Of a DNA stretch of 26,271 nt, positions 22,973-26,271 are shown piece after piece. The DNA is taken from positions 1 to 26,271 of the forward strand of contig CALGZX010000071.1 of the NCBI GenBank assembly GCA_937934165.1, given 5' to 3'. Source of the DNA: an uncultured Collinsella sp. GTDB lineage: Bacteria > Actinomycetota > Coriobacteriia > Coriobacteriales > Coriobacteriaceae. A program made the translations under genes and the position numbers. Below the pieces are notes generated by a model. The model made no database searches, was not told the DNA's origin, and saw only the letters and a list, made by a program, of their open reading frames with translations. Position 1 is the stretch's first letter. Each line of letters opens with the position of its first letter.

Positions 22973-23440
22973 ATGAACAGTGCAAGCGCCAAGCGCATCG
23001 ACATCATCTCGGACACCCACGGCTATCTTTCGCCCGCGCTTCTGGACGAGCTCAAGGGCGCAGATCTGATCATTCACGCCGGAGACCTAACGTCCGAGAT
23101 GGATTACGAGCATCTATGCACCATCGCCCCCGTGCGAGCGGTCCTAGGAAACAACGACTACTACCGCGATTACGGCCCGGATGTAGACCGTCTGGCCCTC
23201 TTCACCTACGAAGGCCTCAAATTTGCCGTAGCCCACTACCGCGAGGACCTTCCGGTGGGATCCGTAGACGTAGCCATCAACGGCCACACCCACGTAACCA
23301 AAGAAGCCCAAGTAGGCCACTGCCTGGTCCTCAACCCCGGCAGTGCCAGCTACCCCAGAGGCAGCCGAGGCCCCACCATGGCCAGAATGCTCGTCAAGGA
23401 CGGCAAGATCCTGAGCACCAAATTTATTGACCTAGAGTAG
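22973..23440 (+). CDS. YfcE/MJ0936-type metallophosphoesterase
   Basis: The 155-residue protein has the compact calcineurin-like phosphoesterase fold and usual length of the YfcE/MJ0936 family. Metal ligands are visible in order: IISDTHG (Asp, His; about 10-16), IIHAGDL (Asp), VLGNND (Asn), and NGHTH (two His), with LNPGSASYPRG near the end. Relatives hydrolyse phosphodiesters in vitro; the physiological substrate is uncertain. ATG 22973 follows AGAAGGGA. Codons from about 23210 onwards show many A-ending choices (GTA, GAA, CAA), unlike the first half and most neighbours. It is monocistronic between two terminators. Confidence 0.9.
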   Translation: MNSASAKRIDIISDTHGYLSPALLDELKGADLIIHAGDLTSEMDYEHLCTIAPVRAVLGNNDYYRDYGPDVDRLALFTYEGLKFAVAHYREDLPVGSVDVAINGHTHVTKEAQVGHCLVLNPGSASYPRGSRGPTMARMLVKDGKILSTKFIDLE

Positions 23441-23447
23441 GTGCAAC

Positions 23448-23483
23448 AAAAACGGGGGATGCACAACGCATCTCCCGTTTTTT
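23448..23483 (+). terminator. Terminator after the phosphoesterase gene
   Basis: AAACGGGGGATGC (about 23450-23462) pairs with GCATCTCCCGTTT (23468-23480), followed by TTT. The matching A run at its foot could let it work in both directions. Confidence 0.85.
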
Positions 23484-23630
23484 ATGAGCCAAAGGCAGAG
23501 TCCCAACAAGAACCTAAGACAACCCCGCCACGGAGAACGGGGTCGCCGAGCCGCGAAGCGGCGAGCAACAAGAACTGGTTGAACATAGTGACGGCAGGGA
23601 GGGGCCCAAAAAATATTTTCAAAAAAGTTG

Positions 23631-23660
23631 TTGCGCACCGGACAGACTTCTGTGTATACT
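23631..23660 (+). promoter_or_regulatory. Promoter of tRNA-Asp
   Basis: TTGCGC (23631-23636) and TATACT (23655-23660) are 18 bases apart, 46 bases before the tRNA, with TGTG before the -10 box as in extended promoters. An AT-rich stretch precedes it, as expected of a strong stable-RNA promoter. Confidence 0.7.
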
Positions 23661-23706
23661 AATCCCCGCAGCGCACGCGAGCGGAAACAAACGCGAACGA
23701 CTGCCT

Positions 23707-23784
<78 letters not shown>

Positions 23785-23793
23785 ACGCAATTA

Positions 23794-23820
23794 AAGCCAC
23801 GTCTTCGGACGTGGCTTTTT
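23794..23820 (+). terminator. Terminator of tRNA-Asp
   Basis: GCCACGTC and GACGTGGC form a perfect stem around a TTCG tetraloop, flanked by AA and TTTTT. It lies ten bases after the tRNA. Confidence 0.9.
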
Positions 23821-23923
23821 GCGTTTGATAGGACCTTGATCCCATCGGCCCCTTTCACCCGAAACCAAATCCTTCCAATTCCCGGACAAGCTCCGTTTGA
23901 GACATGTGTTTAAACAAGGCGTT

Positions 23924-23968
23924 TGTTGCACAACACCTGTTCAACGAAGCAGGGGGTTAGGTTATACT
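23924..23968 (+). promoter_or_regulatory. Promoter and possible operator of the Rrf2 regulator gene
   Basis: TTCAAC (23940-23945) and TATACT (23963-23968) are 17 bases apart. TGTTG-CA-CAACA, an inverted repeat at 23924-23935, lies directly upstream, and GTTTAAAC at 23908-23915 before that. The transcript would carry a leader of about 150 bases, in which AGCTCG/CGAGCT near 24085-24100 can form a hairpin. The inverted repeat could be an operator for the regulator itself; this is inferred from position only. Confidence 0.55.
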
Positions 23969-24127
23969 AAATTGCACTGTGGACCGTTTTTGATGCAAGA
24001 GGCTTCAAACGCGGTATTCAGTGGGCACCCGTTTTGCTATTTGGGCGTCCATACGGTCATTGGTGTCTCGACGCAAGCTCGGCTCCGGAGCTCGTTCGAG
24101 CTGTTCCTATTCCTTGAAAGGGGAAAA

Positions 24128-24613
24128 ATGGACATATCGAGGAAGACTGATTACGCCCTTCGCATGCTCGCGATGCTTGCCGAGGACCCGGAGCGTCTGC
24201 TTTCTGTTCGCACCGCCGCCGAAGAGGTCAATGTCCCGTATTCGTTTGCCCGTTCGATTCAGCATGGTTTGGTTCAGGCCGGTATTGTGGAGAGCCTGCG
24301 TGGCGTCCATGGCGGCATGCGTCTTAAGGTCAGCCCCGACGATGTCACCATCCGCCAGGTCGTTGAGGCCGTTCAGGGCCCCATGGTCATGAACGATTGC
24401 ACCGCGCCCGATGGCGACTGTGCACGCATGGGTACGTGCTGCTATCATCCCCTGTGGGCCGGAGCTCAAGCGCTGATGCGCGACTACCTCGATTCCGTTT
24501 CGCTGGGCGATATTGTCGCTCGCCGCCAGTTTCCGGCCGTCGATTCCAAGTTCGCCGACCGCAATGCGTTTCCCGAGTACGCCACCTGTGTGTGCGCTTG
24601 CCAGGAGGAATAG
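24128..24613 (+). CDS. Rrf2-family regulator with IscR/NsrR-like cysteines
   Basis: The 161-residue protein is a standard Rrf2 winged-helix regulator: MDISRKTDYALRMLAMLAED opens the fold, NVPYSFARSIQHGLVQAGIV is the recognition part and SLRGVHGGMRL the wing. Cys91, Cys98, Cys104 (with Cys105 next to it) are spaced much as the three iron-sulphur cluster ligands of IscR (92, 98, 104), so it probably senses Fe-S status, oxygen or nitric oxide. ATG 24128 follows GAAAGGGG; the longer upstream open frame lacks family features. The mutY-like gene starts 21 bases downstream and rubrerythrin comes next, fitting a redox stress group. Its extra C-terminal cysteines (about 155-158, CVCAC) may also matter. 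Confidence 0.9.
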   Translation: MDISRKTDYALRMLAMLAEDPERLLSVRTAAEEVNVPYSFARSIQHGLVQAGIVESLRGVHGGMRLKVSPDDVTIRQVVEAVQGPMVMNDCTAPDGDCARMGTCCYHPLWAGAQALMRDYLDSVSLGDIVARRQFPAVDSKFADRNAFPEYATCVCACQEE

Positions 24614-24634
24614 CGCCGCATAAGGAGCATAGCC

Positions 24635-25540
24635 ATGATTCAGGACCCCTTTCGTTCGATGGTTCGTTCGGAAGGGGTCCTGCGTTATCGCGACCTTCCG
24701 TGGCGCCGCACGCGCGACCCGTACATTATTTGGCTTTCCGAGGTTATGCTGCAGCAAACGCAGGTGCCGCGCGTGGAGACGCGTATGCCCGCGTGGCTCG
24801 ATCGCTTTCCAACCGTGCAGGCGCTTGCCCAGGCCGCGCCTTCCGATGTTTTGGACGCTTGGCAAGGGATGGGCTACAACCGACGCGCTCTGGCACTCCA
24901 CAAGGCCGCTCGGCGCGTTGTAGAGGACTGGGACGGGGAGTTTCCACGTGAGACGCGCGACTTGGTCGCCCTGCCCGGTATTGGCCCGGCGACGGCGCAG
25001 GGCATCCGGTCGTTTGCGTTCGATCTTCCGGGGGTGTATCTGGAGACCAACGTGCGCACGGTTTTTCTGCATCATTTCTTTCCCGATGTGCCCGCCGTTC
25101 CCGATCGCGAGCTGGTGCCGCTGATTCAGGCCGCCTGTCCGGCAGCTCCCGGTGCGACGGCGGATGAGATTGCTCCCTTTGCCGTGCCGCTCGATGATGC
25201 CGACACACCGCGCGCATGGTATTACGCGCTGCTGGATTATGGCGCGTATCTTAAGAAGACGCTGCCCAATCCGTCCAGGCGCTCGGCGAGCTATAGTCGT
25301 CAGTCCAAGTTTGAGGGCTCGCGTCGCCAAAAGCGCGCTCATATTGTGCGCATGCTGCTGGCGGCGCGCGATGGGCGGCCGGCGGGCATCACACTCGCCG
25401 AGGCCGTGGCGGGTGTAAACGAAATGGAGGCGGCAGCAGGCCGCGAGCCGGTCGATCACGATCTCGTTGCAGGCATTTTGGCCGACTTGGAGCGTGAGGG
25501 CTTTTGCCGCGTGGAGGGTGACCGCTGGCTAAGCGTGTAG
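24635..25540 (+). CDS. MutY-like A/G-specific adenine DNA glycosylase without Fe-S cluster
   Basis: The 301-residue protein shows the HhH-GPD fold of MutY: WLSEVMLQQTQV at 33-44 with catalytic Glu36, WQGMGYNRRALALHKAA, and the helix-hairpin-helix LPGIGPATAQG at 113-123. The aspartate expected about 20 residues later (as in E. coli MutY LDGNVKRV) is Glu137 here, in LETNVRTVF. The four-cysteine cluster of ordinary MutY is missing; LDYGAYLKKT is followed by NPSRRSASYSRQSKFEGSRR instead. This matches a clusterless subfamily I recall from anaerobes and archaea. It should remove adenine opposite 8-oxoguanine, but that is inferred. The C-terminus is a small winged-helix-like region rather than the usual NUDIX-like domain. 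AAGGAG precedes the ATG; probably in one operon with the Rrf2 gene. Confidence 0.85.
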   Translation: MIQDPFRSMVRSEGVLRYRDLPWRRTRDPYIIWLSEVMLQQTQVPRVETRMPAWLDRFPTVQALAQAAPSDVLDAWQGMGYNRRALALHKAARRVVEDWDGEFPRETRDLVALPGIGPATAQGIRSFAFDLPGVYLETNVRTVFLHHFFPDVPAVPDRELVPLIQAACPAAPGATADEIAPFAVPLDDADTPRAWYYALLDYGAYLKKTLPNPSRRSASYSRQSKFEGSRRQKRAHIVRMLLAARDGRPAGITLAEAVAGVNEMEAAAGREPVDHDLVAGILADLEREGFCRVEGDRWLSV

Positions 25541-25654
25541 CCTACCCGAATCTGAAAAACAGGATTGTAAGGTTTAGATTTTCGACATGAGGGCACCCTA
25601 AAGACAAGGCCGCTCGAAGCCTACGGGCGGCATGTGTTGAAGGGAAGTACACCT

Positions 25655-26194
25655 ATGGATTTTGAGAACTCTCAGACTAAGAAGAACCTCGAGACCGCTT
25701 TTGCTGGTGAGTCCCAGGCGCACACCAAGTATCGCTACTACGCATCTAAGGCCAAGAAGGATGGCTACGTTCAGATCTCGAATATCTTTGCCGAGACGGC
25801 GGGCAACGAGTCCGAGCACGCCAAGCTGTGGTTTAAGTATCTGCACGACGGCGCCGTTCCCGACACTCTGGACAACTTGCGTGATGCCGCTGCGGGCGAG
25901 AACTACGAGTGGACCACGATGTACGACGAGTTCGCCAAGACCGCCGAGGAGGAGGGCTTTACCGAGATTGCCGCAAAGTTCCGTGGCGTCGGTGCTGTCG
26001 AGAAGGCCCACGAGGAGCGCTACAACAAGCTCGTCGAGCGCATCGAATCGGGCGAGGTGTTTGAGCGCGAGGGCGTGAAGGTATGGAAGTGCCTGAACTG
26101 TGGGCACCTGCACGTTGGTGCCGAGGCGCCCGAGGTGTGCCCGGTCTGTAACCACCCGAAGGCGTACTTTGAGGAGCAGGTGGTGAACTACTAG
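25655..26194 (+). CDS. rbr: Rubrerythrin
   Basis: The 179-residue protein has the two classical rubrerythrin domains. The N-terminal ferritin-like four-helix bundle (about 1-138) carries the diiron ligands in FAGESQAH (Glu19), NESEHAKLW (Glu52, His55) and AVEKAHEERY (Glu116, His119). The C-terminal rubredoxin domain has CLNCGH and CPVCNHP (Cys146, 149, 162, 165). It reduces hydrogen peroxide to water in anaerobes. ATG 25655 follows GAAGGGA at 25639-25645. It lies 114 bases after the mutY-like gene, so it probably has its own promoter in the AT-rich stretch 25548-25590, though I cannot fix the boxes. Confidence 0.96.
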   Translation: MDFENSQTKKNLETAFAGESQAHTKYRYYASKAKKDGYVQISNIFAETAGNESEHAKLWFKYLHDGAVPDTLDNLRDAAAGENYEWTTMYDEFAKTAEEEGFTEIAAKFRGVGAVEKAHEERYNKLVERIESGEVFEREGVKVWKCLNCGHLHVGAEAPEVCPVCNHPKAYFEEQVVNY

Positions 26195-26219
26195 CGCTTG
26201 GCGCTGGCTGCTGCGGGGC

Positions 26220-26254
26220 GCGGGGCGGGAGGCCGGATTGCCTTCCCTCCCCGC
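26220..26254 (+). terminator. Possible terminator hairpin after rubrerythrin
   Basis: GCGGGGCGGGAGG (26220-26232) and CCTTCCCTCCCCGC (26241-26254) form an imperfect, very GC-rich hairpin 25 bases after the stop codon. There is no T run, so termination is uncertain. Confidence 0.35.
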
Positions 26255-26271
26255 TCACGGCTTCGCAGGGT

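Noticed and set aside
23897..24127. N-terminal extension of the Rrf2 protein in an open upstream frame
   Set aside because: The stretch contains the promoter boxes and leader, has no ribosome site, and the family begins at MDISRKTDYA.

Overview
The window reads as a gut Coriobacteriia genome, most like Collinsella. This is inferred from protein and codon style recalled by eye, not from a search. GC is high, codons end mostly in G or C, Shine-Dalgarno sites are strong, and fermentative and anaerobic genes are present (pyruvate:ferredoxin oxidoreductase, carbamate kinase, rubrerythrin, PTS sugar uptake). The first ~0.9 kb differs: a rapZ 3' end and the 5' two thirds of whiA look like a Ruminococcaceae or Faecalibacterium-type Firmicute. 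They are joined in frame near base 890-912 to the 3' end of a Collinsella-type pyruvate:ferredoxin oxidoreductase gene. I regard this as a chimeric contig join rather than a real gene.

Layout. 1-1293: rapZ end and the whiA/PFOR chimera, followed by a terminator inside a long inverted repeat. 1429-1948: gene-free, AT-rich leader of carbamate kinase (1949-2911). 3021-4346: REP-like palindromic repeats interrupted by an IS110-family element whose transposase has lost the segment between its two domains. 4521-10017: a beta-glucoside-type PTS locus (PRD regulator, EIIA, EIIB, EIIC, GH1 6-phospho-glycosidase). 10018-10466: a gene-free cluster of REP-like elements and three 62-bp tandem repeats. 10464-11498 (minus): a membrane-anchored C39-like cysteine protease. 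11858-16995: APC permease, amidohydrolase and a LytS/LytTR two-component pair. 17088-19393: zinc-dependent phospholipase C-like protein and an Atg22/UMF1-type MFS transporter. 19565-22881: a glycosyltransferase translationally coupled to a second LytS kinase, then its LytTR regulator. 22973-23440: YfcE-like phosphodiesterase. 23707-23784: tRNA-Asp. 24128-26194: an Rrf2/IscR-type regulator, a clusterless MutY-like glycosylase and rubrerythrin.

How the genes work together. The PTS block is a self-contained uptake and hydrolysis system whose regulator probably senses PTS phosphorylation. The permease and amidohydrolase may import and cleave an amino-acid derivative or dipeptide, with the adjacent sensor pair as a candidate controller. 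The last block looks like redox sensing, repair of oxidised DNA and peroxide detoxification.

The most interesting part is the IS110 element. It sits exactly at the centre of a 54-bp palindromic repeat, and the flanks rejoin to match an uninterrupted copy at 10109-10160. The non-coding stretch before the transposase has the position expected of a bridge RNA and contains a hairpin loop carrying the target sequence.
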